A DNA stretch of 64,000 bases, taken from NCBI RefSeq assembly GCF_035917675.1, contig NZ_CP109104.1, forward strand, positions 4,278,001-4,342,000, given 5' to 3'. This document shows positions 17,906 to 26,089 of the stretch, in pieces. The DNA comes from Streptomyces sp. NBC_01775. Its GTDB lineage: Bacteria > Actinomycetota > Actinomycetes > Streptomycetales > Streptomycetaceae. The first letter of the stretch is position 1; the number at the start of each line of letters is the position of its first letter. Below the pieces are notes generated by a model. The model had not been told where the DNA came from, searched no databases, and worked only from the letters and a program-made list of their open reading frames with translations. The position numbers and the translations under genes are program-made.

Positions 17906-18850
17906 ATGCGCGCGCGATACCGGATTCCCCTCAAGACAGCAGTCGGCGTCACGGCACTCGGCGCGGCGTGCGTCGGGTATGCGGCGGGGGTGGAAGTCCG
18001 CTCGTTCCGGCTGCGACGGGTCTCTGTGCCCGTACTGCCGCGCGGCATGCACCCGCTGCGCGTCCTACAGGTCTCCGACATCCACATGGTCGGCGGGCAG
18101 CGCAAGAAGCAGCGCTGGCTGCGCGATCTGGCGGGTCTGCGCCCGGACTTCGTGATCAACACCGGGGACAACCTGTCCGACCCCGAGGGTGTCCCCGAAG
18201 TACTGGACGCGCTGGGCCCGTTGATGGAGTTCCCCGGGGCGTACGTCTTCGGTTCGAACGACTACTACGGGCCAAAACTGCGCAACCCCGCGAAGTACCT
18301 CCTGGAGAAGGCGAGCGGCCGGCACGGTCTGAACGGGAACCCGCCCGCGGTCAGCGCGGTCCACAACCCGTGGGAGGACCTGCGGGACGCGTTCGACGCG
18401 GCGGGCTGGACCGGCCTGTCCAACGCCAGGGGCCGCATCAAGCTCGACGGCGGCCAGGAGATCGCGCTGACGGGGCTCGACGACCCACACATCAAGCGCG
18501 ACCGCTACAGCGAGGTCGCGGGCGGCCCGGAGACCGAGGCGGACCTCTCTCTCGCCGTCGTACACGCTCCGTATCTGCGCGTGCTCGATGCGTTCACCGC
18601 CGACCGCTACCCGCTGATCCTCGCGGGGCACACCCACGGCGGCCAGCTTTGCGTCCCCTTCTACGGAGCGCTCGTCACCAACTGCGACATCGACACCGAC
18701 CGGGTGAAGGGTCTGTCCTCGCACCGGGCGGGCGGCCATGAGTCCTATCTGCACGTCAGCGCGGGCTGCGGCACGAACCGGTACACCCCCGTCCGCTTCG
18801 CCTGCCCCCCGGAAGCGACGCTCTTGACGCTCACCGCCCGGGAGGCGTAG
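17906..18850 (+). CDS. Metallophosphoesterase, membrane-anchored
   Basis: This 314-residue calcineurin-like phosphoesterase has an N-terminal hydrophobic anchor (residues 9-27). The metal-site motifs follow in order: VSDIHMVGG (D-X-H), NTGDNL, GSNDYYG (in place of GNHD), AVVHAPY and GHTHGGQLCVP. It resembles YkuE-type phosphoesterases acting on phosphodiesters outside the membrane or on UDP-diacylglucosamine-like lipids. The substrate is unknown. The ATG at 17906 is the only start that keeps the anchor intact. Confidence 0.9.
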   Translation: MRARYRIPLKTAVGVTALGAACVGYAAGVEVRSFRLRRVSVPVLPRGMHPLRVLQVSDIHMVGGQRKKQRWLRDLAGLRPDFVINTGDNLSDPEGVPEVLDALGPLMEFPGAYVFGSNDYYGPKLRNPAKYLLEKASGRHGLNGNPPAVSAVHNPWEDLRDAFDAAGWTGLSNARGRIKLDGGQEIALTGLDDPHIKRDRYSEVAGGPETEADLSLAVVHAPYLRVLDAFTADRYPLILAGHTHGGQLCVPFYGALVTNCDIDTDRVKGLSSHRAGGHESYLHVSAGCGTNRYTPVRFACPPEATLLTLTAREA

Positions 18851-19534
18851 GACGCCGCCCACGCGGACGACGACGAGGCAGGCTCCGGCTCGCGGCTCCT
18901 CTTGGCCGCGACGCCCGACGCCATCCAGTTGCTCACCCTGCGCGACGGGAGGGCTGCGCCCACGGCTCCCCTCCCCCCTCTCCCCCTCCCCGCGATCAGC
19001 GTTTTCGGCGGACCGCGTTCGCGCGTTCGCGCGTTCGCGCTTCCGCGCTGACGGTGGCGGCGGTCACTGCCGGACTGAACGAGGCCCTCAGCGTCTCCGA
19101 GATCGCATTCGAGATCGCATTCGAGATCGCCTCGAGCTCACTTTCGACTTCGTGAAGTGGTGCGGGCGGCGTATCTGCTGTGGCTCGTCGGCCGGACGAT
19201 CCCCACGGCCGAACGGTGCGGCGGCGACAGGCCCGCTTCTTCACCGTCTTCCTGCCGCAGTTTCTGGCGCCCCGCGCGGCGCAGCACGTCAAGGTGCGCT
19301 CCTCACGGCGGGCAGCGCGTACATCGCCATCGAGATCTGCTCCGCCTGGCGACTTCGCCGCCCTCGGCGGTCACCTGCGCGAACGCACCCGCCGTGCCCC
19401 CCAACCCCCTCACCGGCCCTCGATTGCCGGCCGGCCACCGAACACCACTGTCCCCCCTGCCAGCCCCGCCCCTCCCCGCCCAAAACCGGATTTCGCCTCA
19501 GCGCTCCGCTGGGCTAAAGTAGTCTCCGTTGCTT
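18851..19534. other. Gap between the phosphoesterase and tRNA-Pro, possible small ORF
   Basis: Non-coding or weakly coding DNA. A minus-strand frame (18996-19292) would encode a 98-residue protein containing AISNAISNAISETLRASFSP. It is produced by three 12-bp repeats GAGATCGCATTC near 19098-19133. A run of CGCGTTCGCGCGTTCGCG lies at about 19014-19035. No recognised family and no clear ribosome-binding site. Confidence 0.35.
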
Positions 19535-19608
19535 CGGGGTGTAGCGCAGCTTGGCAGCGCGCTTCGTTCGGGACGAAGAGGTCGTGGGTTCAAATCCCGC
19601 CACCCCGA
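19535..19608 (+). tRNA. tRNA-Pro(CGG)
   Basis: The cloverleaf is complete. The acceptor CGGGGTG pairs with CACCCCG and the D-arm is GCGCAGCTTGGCAGCGC. The anticodon arm is CTTCG-TTCGGGA-CGAAG with anticodon CGG, and the T-arm is GTGGG-TTCAAAT-CCCGC. CCA is not encoded. It marks the start of an accessory region and is a plausible attachment site for integrative elements. Confidence 0.95.
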
Positions 19609-19624
19609 CAGAGAAGTACCAGGT

Positions 19625-19658
19625 CAGGGCCCGTCTTCCGGTAGGAAGACGGGCCCTG
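19625..19658 (+). terminator. tRNA terminator
   Basis: A 15-bp perfect stem (CAGGGCCCGTCTTCC and its complement) with a 4-nt loop begins 17 bp after tRNA-Pro. Confidence 0.85.
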
Positions 19659-19744
19659 ATTCGTGCTGGGTGACTAACTGAGTGACTACGACCTCGCGTA
19701 GTAGCCGCAGACCCCGGCAGCCGGGCCGCGGCTTGAGTGCGTGA

Positions 19745-20305
19745 TCAAGCACATGAGCCGTTGTCCTCAATGCTGGTCGCAGTGATGCAGGACGTACCGA
19801 CGGGCTCACCCGCACGGTCAGAGACCTGCAAGACAGTCTTCTCTCCTCGGTTGTCCCACCAGAGATCAACCGCCTCGGCCAAGACGAATGTCTTCGCGTT
19901 CAGAGCGAGACTGCGCTCCAACTCGTCATCGTCTCCGGCATCGATCGCTTGATTATCAACTGTGGGGTAGTCCGAGGTGACCTCAAGAGCGAGGTAGACC
20001 TTCTGCTTCACCCCCCTCCACTGCTTCAGATGCCGAACTTCCCTCTTCTGTACTGGCGTCCCGAACTTCGCGATGAACTTCTTGAAGTCCTCCATGGATG
20101 TGGGATCACTAGCCACCTCCCGAAGCGACTTCGTCAGCTTGGGTGGCCGCCCGCCCTTCGCCGCATCTGATGATGGTCGCTTCTCGTCCCGTGAGACGGG
20201 CTGCGAGGGCTCCTCACCAGAACCGCCCGTTTCCCCGTCCGTGCCGCATGCCTGTAACGGGAGACACAGCAACAAGGCGGCACCCAAAGCCGCTCCTCCA
20301 CGCAT
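19745..20305 (-). CDS. Putative secreted lipoprotein, unknown function
   Basis: This protein of about 186 residues starts MRGGAALGAALLLCLPLQACGTDG. That is a lipoprotein signal peptide with lipobox LQAC, so Cys 20 should be lipidated. The mature part has a Ser/Asp-rich linker and a small domain with DFKKFIAKFGTPVQKREVRHLKQW and a C-terminal DNGSCA. No family recognised. A TTG codon 24 bp upstream has a better ribosome-binding site (GGGGGAAG) and could be the true start. GC content is lower than in the core genes, consistent with acquired DNA. Confidence 0.65.
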   Translation of the reverse strand: MRGGAALGAALLLCLPLQACGTDGETGGSGEEPSQPVSRDEKRPSSDAAKGGRPPKLTKSLREVASDPTSMEDFKKFIAKFGTPVQKREVRHLKQWRGVKQKVYLALEVTSDYPTVDNQAIDAGDDDELERSLALNAKTFVLAEAVDLWWDNRGEKTVLQVSDRAGEPVGTSCITATSIEDNGSCA

Positions 20306-20470
20306 ACCTCTGCTCTTATGAATCAACGTGCTTCCCCCCAAGACACGCACCAGACAGCCACTTTGCGTATCAGGCTGAGATCGCAGGATAAGCAGACTTT
20401 GCACGCCATAGCAGTAGGTTCGGTGCATCTGTTCGCCACAGATACACCGAACCTCAGCCCTTATGCACGG

Positions 20471-20625
20471 CTATGAAGGTGAGCCAAAGATGCCGTCCAT
20501 CGCGACCGCTCCCGTCTGAATCAAGGGGCGAATCTGCTTCCGGTAGACCTCCTCCGTGACGGCCGTCCCGGAGTGACCGACCAGCCGTGAGATAAGTCCG
20601 TGCTCGACGCGGCACACGAAATTGG
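20471..20625 (-). pseudogene. C-terminal remnant of a tyrosine integrase
   Basis: The minus strand reads GLISRLVGHSGTAVTEEVYRKQIRPLIQ and ends DGIFGSPS before TAG. This is the end of a phage or AICE-type tyrosine recombinase: LVGHS with the conserved His, then the tyrosine in EEVYRKQIRP. Sequence upstream no longer aligns in any frame, so the catalytic core is lost. It lies within 1.1 kb of tRNA-Pro and is probably the relic of an element that integrated there. Confidence 0.75.
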
Positions 20626-20958
20626 ATGGCGGCTGCTCACGTTCCATACCGTCGCGATGGCCACTGCGGCTCTCCCGGGCTGAAGAGGACGCAGATGCAG
20701 TTGAGCGACGAGGGCCATCGGCAGTCCGCGCGAGCGAGATGGCTCGAGTGGGGGTCGCGGCGGTGATCGGTGCATGGATGGGCGCTCAGGTGGATGGGGC
20801 AGCGTGAAGCTGGGGGGGGAGCAGTTCGCGTAGGGCACTGGCCGCGTCGAGTTCCTGTCAGCGAGGGCGTCCAGCTAAGTGGGGCTCAGCGGCGACGGTC
20901 GCCGTCTCTTCTTAAAACTCCGGGCGACTGAGACCCGGGCCTTCCCACGTAACACGGT

Positions 20959-20999
20959 CTGTCCCTTTTCGGGACAGCGCGCTTGTCCCCCTACGGGAC
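20959..20999. other. Two adjacent GTCCC-n5-GGGAC hairpins
   Basis: CTGTCCC-ttttc-GGGACAG at 20959-20977 and GTCCC-cctac-GGGAC at 20985-20999 sit side by side, with a third AGGGACAGACC half-site near 21018. They could be binding sites or decayed terminator stems. The rest of 20640-21097 shows no gene. Confidence 0.4.
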
Positions 21000-21097
21000 G
21001 ACGTGCTTGTGCCGAACAGGGACAGACCCAGGTGTCGTCCTCGTAGGCGCCGAGGTCCGCTCTGCCCCCGCAACGACGCTGCGAGGACAGAATGGAG

Positions 21098-21645
21098 CTA
21101 CCTGAGGGCGACCGCTCGTGTGAGGAGGAGGTCGTTGAGCACGTGTGTCTGCGACGTCGGGCACATCGCGAGCCGGGCGTCGAGCGCCGCTTCCCATTGT
21201 TGGGTCAGGCCGACCATGAGACGCCGGCGCATGCCGGGGGGACGTGGGCGTAGCGCGCCGAGACTGAGCCGTCGATGTGGCCCATGCGTTCGTCCATGAG
21301 GACCTTCTCGGTGCCGACGTCCTCCATCATCGTACGGTGGGTGTGGCGCAAGCCGTGGGGTGTGAGGCCCTTGGCGATCGGGAGCCAGCAGGCGTCGGCC
21401 CGGTCGGTTGCGCCACGGCCGCGAGCCGGGATGCCCGGCCACGGCTCTCCAAGGATCGGCACCGGGCGGGCCTCCTGGGGCGCCTTCTTCGGGTACCAGC
21501 CGGAGACCGCCGGGGTAAACAGCCACGTGGCGAAGCCGTTGCGGCGCCAGTGGGCCGCGTGCTCCGACGGGGCGCCTCCCCGCACGAACCCGAGTTCTGC
21601 GATGGCAAGTTCAACGCGGACGCGCGTTTCCTCCGCGCGGAACTT
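21098..21645 (-). pseudogene. 3' part of a second tyrosine integrase, frameshifted
   Basis: The minus strand encodes the C-terminal half of a site-specific recombinase. ACWLPIAKGLTPHGLRHTHRT has the H-X-X-R box, and MGHIDGSVSARYAHV has the catalytic Tyr. The frame breaks at a run of six G at 21236-21241. The continuation is in another frame (MRRRLMVGLTQQWEAALDAR, then QTHVLNDLLLTR), and one extra base would restore it. The 5' half is missing and is replaced by IS701-type sequence, with which it now forms a chimeric frame. Confidence 0.8.
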
Positions 21646-22379
21646 CCCGGCGCCGGTGGTGACTTCGTGCGAGCAGGCCACCGCGAGGACGTAGCCGGTG
21701 CCGCGTTCCTCCAGCGCGGTTCGCAGCGTCGGGTTGCCGCCGTAAACCTCGTCACCGGCGACCCAGGCGGCCCGGTGCCCGGCGTCCAGGAACCGGGCGA
21801 CCATGCGAGCGGCCAGCTCCGGCTTGGTCGCGAACCCTGTCTCCTCGCCGAGCCCGGCGGCGCGGCAGCGGTCGGGGCGGAGGTCCAGGAGCGCGGAATG
21901 TACAGTTCCCGGTCCACCGCGGCGTGCCCACGCCGGCCTGCGTAGACCAGGCAGACGGCGACCTGGGCGTTCTCGATCCTGCCCGCGGTGCCGGTGTACT
22001 GGCGCTGGACGCCGACCGTGCCGGTGCCCCTCTTCACGTCGCCGGTCTCGTCGACCACCAGAACCGCCTGGTCGTCGTGCAGGTGCTCCACCACGTAGCC
22101 GCGTACGTCGTCGCGGACCTGGTCGGCGTCCCACTTGGCCCGCCCGAGCAGGTGTTGCATGCCGTCCGGGGTGGCCTCCCCGGACCACTCGGCGATGGTC
22201 CAGCAGTTCTTACGCGGCAGGTCCGACAGCAACCCGAGCACCAACCGTCCGGCCCTGCGCCGGGGTTCGACTCGCGTGAACCGGCCTGCGATCCGGCTCA
22301 TCAGGCCCTCGAACGCCTCCTGGCAGCGGGCAGGGTCTAAGCTGTGACCTGCGGCCACCGCATGATCGTTTGTCTTCAC
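21640..22379 (-). pseudogene. IS701-type transposase, truncated and frameshifted
   Basis: The start at 22379 (VKTNDHAVAAGHSLDPARCQ) is followed by transposase motifs including AVLVVDETGDVKRGTGTVGVQ with the first catalytic Asp, and ENAQVAVCLVYAGRRG. Near 21885 the frame shifts and continues as DRCRAAGLGEETGFATKPEL and AAWVAGDEVYGG. Near 21640 it runs into integrase sequence, so the C-terminal third with the catalytic Glu is lost. It resembles the intact IS701-type transposase 0.6 kb downstream but is clearly a different, older copy. Confidence 0.8.
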
Positions 22380-22467
22380 ACACCGATGGTCAACGGTGGC
22401 CGCACCCGTCTCCACAGCGCGTCAGGGTCGTGCAGCGTTCGTCTGCCGTCCTGTGTCAGGAGGACAT

Positions 22468-22866
22468 GTGCAGCGTGGCGAAGTCTGGTGGGTCGAGTTC
22501 GACGAGCGGCGGCTGGTCGTACTGCTGTCGGCAGACGACGCGTCCGGGATCCGGGCGATGCAGGTCGTCGCGCCGGCGGGCGTCGACATCAGCGGTCTGG
22601 GCGTCGAAGTGCAAGTAGGCGCCATGGAAGGACTGCCCTTTGAAGGCGTACTGCGGTTCGCACTCCCGCGTCCAGGCTTCACCCCCTGCACGTGGCTGAC
22701 CACCATGTCCCGGGACGACCTGATCGAGCGGGCAGCCGTCCTGTCCTCCGCGAAGCTCAGCGAGATCGAGGATGCCCTCCGCCTCGGCGGACAGGCGAAA
22801 GAGTGGACCCCGGCGACAACCGCGAAGCTCAGCGAGATAAAGGACGCCCTACGTACGTCTCGGTGA
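22468..22866 (+). CDS. PemK/MazF-like protein without visible antitoxin
   Basis: This 132-residue protein starts VQRGEVWWVEFDERRLVVLLS, the first strand and loop of the MazF/PemK endoribonuclease fold. CTWLTTMSRDDLIERAAVLS near residue 80 fits the C-terminal helix. The usual RPVVVLQ pattern is altered to RRLVVLLSADD, so activity is doubtful. No antitoxin-sized gene precedes it; the upstream neighbour is a dead transposase. The C-terminus contains an internal duplication, AKLSEIEDALR and AKLSEIKDALR, 25 residues apart. The GTG at 22468 is chosen because AGGAGG lies 7 bp upstream. Confidence 0.65.
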   Translation: MQRGEVWWVEFDERRLVVLLSADDASGIRAMQVVAPAGVDISGLGVEVQVGAMEGLPFEGVLRFALPRPGFTPCTWLTTMSRDDLIERAAVLSSAKLSEIEDALRLGGQAKEWTPATTAKLSEIKDALRTSR

Positions 22867-22987
22867 ACTCGAGTAGGCGGACAACGCCCCCCCCCGATGG
22901 CGTGGTCGATCTCGTCCAGATGATCGACACTGGCCACCTGTCTCCTCGGCGCCCTCACCATCGAGATCACGAACTACGGCTGGAGTA

Positions 22988-24421
22988 CTAGTACTCCAGT
23001 TGCAGTTTGCTATTCCTGCTGGTCGGAGGCTTGTTTTCAAGTGTAGCGAGCTGACTGTGCGTCATGTGGCTGGAGTTCGTGATGGCGGGTGCGGCGTTGG
23101 TAGTGGCAGTGTTTGGCGGTGGCCTGGTGGCGCCGCCGGAAGCGGGACCATCTCCGGGCATGATGCGTGTGCTGGCGGTGGCCTGTTCCAGGACGGCAAG
23201 CTGCCATGAGCTTGCGGATTTCTGCCAGGCTGAGCGGGATGAGGAAAGATCCGTTTCTGCGGCCCCCCTTTCAATGGCTTCGGCGGCGGCCATGGCGGCG
23301 AGGAAGGCGTGAGCGAGCATCGCGAGGGTGATGTGCCGGTACCAGCCCGGGTAGCGCCGGACTTCGTACTGGTCGAGGCCGCATTCGTTCTTCGCGCTCT
23401 GGAAGCAGGACTCGATCGCCCAGCGGCTGCCGGCCACGGTGACCAGCTGATTCACCGTGGTCCCCGTGGGCGCGTACGCCAGGTAGTAGGCGATCTCGTC
23501 CGGGCGGGCGATGCTGCGGCGGGCCAGCACCCACCTGCGGTGCGAGGGCTCATCACCCTCGAAGAACGGGACGGCCGGGAGCTGGGCTGCTGCCCAGTCG
23601 TAGATGCGCGGGCCTTTGGCCCCGTCGCCGCAGGAGAGCCGTTCCCAGGCGTCATCAGGCGCGTCACCGATGAGCTGGTCGATGCGCCAGCACCCGGCCA
23701 GGGACTTGACCTGCTGTGATTTCGGCACGGCGACGACGTAGCCGAGTCCGGATTCCTCGAGCATGCGGCGGAAGTTGCAGTCCTGACCGTAGAGTGCATC
23801 CGCGGTCACCCACGCGATGGACAACGGCGAGGCCAGTGCCCGGGTGACCAGGTTCCGGGCGAGCTCGGTCTTGGTGGCGAACGCCCGGCTCTCGGGCACC
23901 CCTGCCGCTCGGCACCGCTCCCGGTCACACGTCCAGGACTTCGGCAGGTACAGCTCCCGGTCCACCAGGGTCCGGCCCCGCGTCGAAGCATAAGCCGCGA
24001 ACACCGCGACCTGGCAGTTTTCTGTGCGTCCTGCCGTGCCCGAGTACTGCCGTTGCACCCCGGCCGAAGTGCTGCCTTTCTTGAGGAAGCCCGTCTCGTC
24101 GATGATCAGGACACCGTCGGGCTCGCCGAGGCGTTCGGCCACGTATTCCTGCAGGTCGTCACGGATCTCGTCCGGATCCCACCGGGCCCGGTTCAGCAGG
24201 TGCTGCAGTCCGGCCGGCACGTCGTGGCCGACGTACTCGGCCAGTTGCCAGCCATTCTTCCTGCCGACAGGACCGAGCAGCCCGCGCACGTAGTCCCGCA
24301 TCCGCCGCCGCAGGTCGACCCGGCCGAACCGGTGACCGACCCGCAACAGCACCTCCTCCAGCTCATGAGCCCAGATATCGGGCCGCACATCATCTCGCAC
24401 GATCAGCACAACAGCGATCAC
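22988..24421 (-). CDS. IS701-family DDE transposase
   Basis: This protein of about 477 residues carries the RNase H-like DDE core: Asp in VLIIDETGFLKKGSTSAGVQ, Asp in AWVTADALYGQD and Glu in SRWAIESCFQSAKNECGLDQYEVRRYPGW. The GTG at 24421 is a guess; the frame stays open through the inverted repeat to 24571. At the other end the reading frame runs through the inverted repeat, and its TAG stop is completed by the CTAG target duplication. About 30 C-terminal residues are therefore encoded by the repeat itself. It is related to the decayed transposase at 21640-22379. Confidence 0.88.
   Translation of the reverse strand: MIAVVLIVRDDVRPDIWAHELEEVLLRVGHRFGRVDLRRRMRDYVRGLLGPVGRKNGWQLAEYVGHDVPAGLQHLLNRARWDPDEIRDDLQEYVAERLGEPDGVLIIDETGFLKKGSTSAGVQRQYSGTAGRTENCQVAVFAAYASTRGRTLVDRELYLPKSWTCDRERCRAAGVPESRAFATKTELARNLVTRALASPLSIAWVTADALYGQDCNFRRMLEESGLGYVVAVPKSQQVKSLAGCWRIDQLIGDAPDDAWERLSCGDGAKGPRIYDWAAAQLPAVPFFEGDEPSHRRWVLARRSIARPDEIAYYLAYAPTGTTVNQLVTVAGSRWAIESCFQSAKNECGLDQYEVRRYPGWYRHITLAMLAHAFLAAMAAAEAIERGAAETDLSSSRSAWQKSASSWQLAVLEQATASTRIMPGDGPASGGATRPPPNTATTNAAPAITNSSHMTHSQLATLENKPPTSRNSKLQLEY
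22992..23082 (+). repeat. Terminal inverted repeat, one end of the IS
   Basis: These 91 bp are identical to the reverse complement of 24432-24522. The segment also encodes the last 30 or so codons of the transposase. Confidence 0.9.
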
Positions 24422-24431
24422 ATGCCGACGG

Positions 24432-24522
24432 TCACGAACTCCAGCCACATGACGCACAGTCAGCTCGCTACACTTGAAAACAAGCCTCCGACCAGCAGGA
24501 ATAGCAAACTGCAACTGGAGTA
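24432..24522 (-). repeat. Terminal inverted repeat, transposase-proximal end of the IS
   Basis: These 91 bp are the exact inverted copy of 22992-23082. The promoter for the transposase must lie in or next to it. Confidence 0.9.
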
Positions 24523-24583
24523 CTAGGAAACGAAGCCACCGAGAGGGCCCGACAGTGCCCCGCCGGGCCACGAGGATCGACGC

Positions 24584-26089
24584 ATGGATTTGAAGTGCAC
24601 TCTCGCGCCGCCATGGCCTGAATCACATTCTTGTCGGCGATATCCGCGGTTCTTACTGTCCCATGGCATGGACTCCACAGCTTCTGGCGTGATCAGGCGC
24701 CTCGGTGACCTTCTGGCCGTGCAGGTGAACTCGTCACCCGAGCTCTTTGCTGGGGTGGAAAAGGCAGCCACTGCCGTCGACCGCGAGCGAGTCAAGAAGA
24801 AGACCACGAACGAGGGCCACGGCCCACGCAAACCGGACCTACGTCCAATGCCCCGAGCAGAGCGTGCTCCTTTGCGTATAACTCCGTGGGACCTGCTCGC
24901 GATGTTCGCGCGCGCTACGACCCTGGCCCGGCAGGGACGAGGCAGGGGGCTGGCTGAGCACTGGCAGGGGCTCAAATACTGCCGGGCCTTCACGGCCGAC
25001 CGGCATGGGAGCCTACGTCTCACCGATGACGGGAAGGCTCCCGAACTGTCCTATCGGGCCATGCAGGCGAGGGAGCTGGGCCGGGCGTTCGGGCTCGCTG
25101 TCGCAGAAAGGGTGTTGCACGAACGGTATCCGGACTTCCTGATCAGCATCGTCGATGCGGAAACCGTCCTGCTTCCTGGCTTCGCGCGGACCAAGCCGGC
25201 CGGGACTCTTGGCGCGAGACCGCGGCCGGACTTTCTGCTGGAGGTATGGCGCCCCGGGGAAGCTTCCCGAATCTTCGTGGTCACAGTGAACGGCAACCAC
25301 CAAGCTGTGAAGCCGAAGACCTCCGCAAGCTCCCGCACGACATACAGACAACTGGCCCGGGGCAGTGAGCGCGTGGAGCGACTCCATCTGGGACAGCGGA
25401 ACGAGACTCCCACGCTCATGACTTCGACCGAGTTCCTGGCGACTGCCGGTGTGACGGTTCACGTCCTGCACACAAGAGGCGGTGTCGAGCTCCCGGTACG
25501 GCCGAGATCCGGGGCGGGTTCAGCCGATGTGGCTATCGGGCGTAGAGCTCTGCCGTACGTGGACTCCATGGCCATCCCGACGACACGCGGCGCGGAACGG
25601 CACAACGCCTTCTTGATCCCTGAGAAGGAATTCTCCTGGTTCGGTCAAGTGGTAGCCCGGGCCCACGCAGCCGGGCAGCTCTCACTGGCTGGCGGCGGAG
25701 GGACAGTCGGCCAATATCTGATCGATGAGCAGGGCGGCAAGCACTTCAGCGAAACAACCTTCGCCGGGACCGCCAGTGTTCACGACGCGAAAGTCTCTTT
25801 CGGGAAGGAGTCATACGTCGGTACTGATCAGGTCTTCCGTATCAACGGCACACGCGTTGAAGCGTTCTCCGGCATGGCCACAGATCTCTACGATCTGCTC
25901 GCGGAGGGCAAAGTGGAGGAGTACCGCCGACGGGCGTACGAACGCCAAAAGGACTGGCCGGAACCGGACGACATCGACGACTGGGGTGCGAGTTCCTTCC
26001 GGCCGGACGGCACTGCGCTCGCGATACGGGTGGTGCCGAAGACGGCATCCCGCGACGACCGGTCCCCAGGGTCACCCACATCAGTTTGA
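24584..26089 (+). CDS. Unknown protein with a restriction-endonuclease-like segment, motif degenerate
   Basis: This 501-residue cytoplasmic protein shows no membrane segment. The central part reads FLISIVDAETVLL, then RPDFLLEVWRPGEASRIFVV, then TVNGNHQAVK. The order of strand, acidic PDF..LE, and a following beta strand resembles PD-(D/E)XK nuclease folds. Related actinobacterial proteins that I recall carry E-C-K-G where this one has T-V-N-G, so the catalytic Glu/Lys appear lost. The start at 24584 follows GAGGA; an internal ATG at 24668 is the alternative. It begins 58 bp from the IS and is followed, after a 320-bp gap, by the EACC1-caspase operon on the same strand. GC content is lower than in the core genes. 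A link to that operon is inference. Confidence 0.55.
   Translation: MDLKCTLAPPWPESHSCRRYPRFLLSHGMDSTASGVIRRLGDLLAVQVNSSPELFAGVEKAATAVDRERVKKKTTNEGHGPRKPDLRPMPRAERAPLRITPWDLLAMFARATTLARQGRGRGLAEHWQGLKYCRAFTADRHGSLRLTDDGKAPELSYRAMQARELGRAFGLAVAERVLHERYPDFLISIVDAETVLLPGFARTKPAGTLGARPRPDFLLEVWRPGEASRIFVVTVNGNHQAVKPKTSASSRTTYRQLARGSERVERLHLGQRNETPTLMTSTEFLATAGVTVHVLHTRGGVELPVRPRSGAGSADVAIGRRALPYVDSMAIPTTRGAERHNAFLIPEKEFSWFGQVVARAHAAGQLSLAGGGGTVGQYLIDEQGGKHFSETTFAGTASVHDAKVSFGKESYVGTDQVFRINGTRVEAFSGMATDLYDLLAEGKVEEYRRRAYERQKDWPEPDDIDDWGASSFRPDGTALAIRVVPKTASRDDRSPGSPTSV

Larger units (their letters stand above)
22992..24522 (-). mobile_element. Complete IS701-family insertion sequence, 1531 bp
   Basis: The element is bounded by perfect 91-bp terminal inverted repeats (22992-23082 and 24432-24522), beginning TACTCCAGTTGCAG. 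It is flanked on both sides by CTAG (22988-22991 and 24523-24526), consistent with a 4-bp target duplication. It carries a single transposase gene on the minus strand. Identical termini and an intact reading frame suggest a recent, potentially active insertion. Confidence 0.88.

Noticed and set aside
18745..18963. Minus-strand frame antisense to the phosphoesterase end
   Set aside because: It overlaps a well-supported gene and shows only Ser/Ala-rich low complexity.
19609..19745. Possible attR duplicate of the tRNA-Pro 3' end
   Set aside because: I searched downstream for GGTTCAAATCCCGCC and CACCCCGA and saw no second copy within the island.
24053..24526. Plus-strand frame ending in the IS inverted repeat
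   Set aside because: It merely mirrors the transposase C-terminus through the repeat. It has no separate start or domain.
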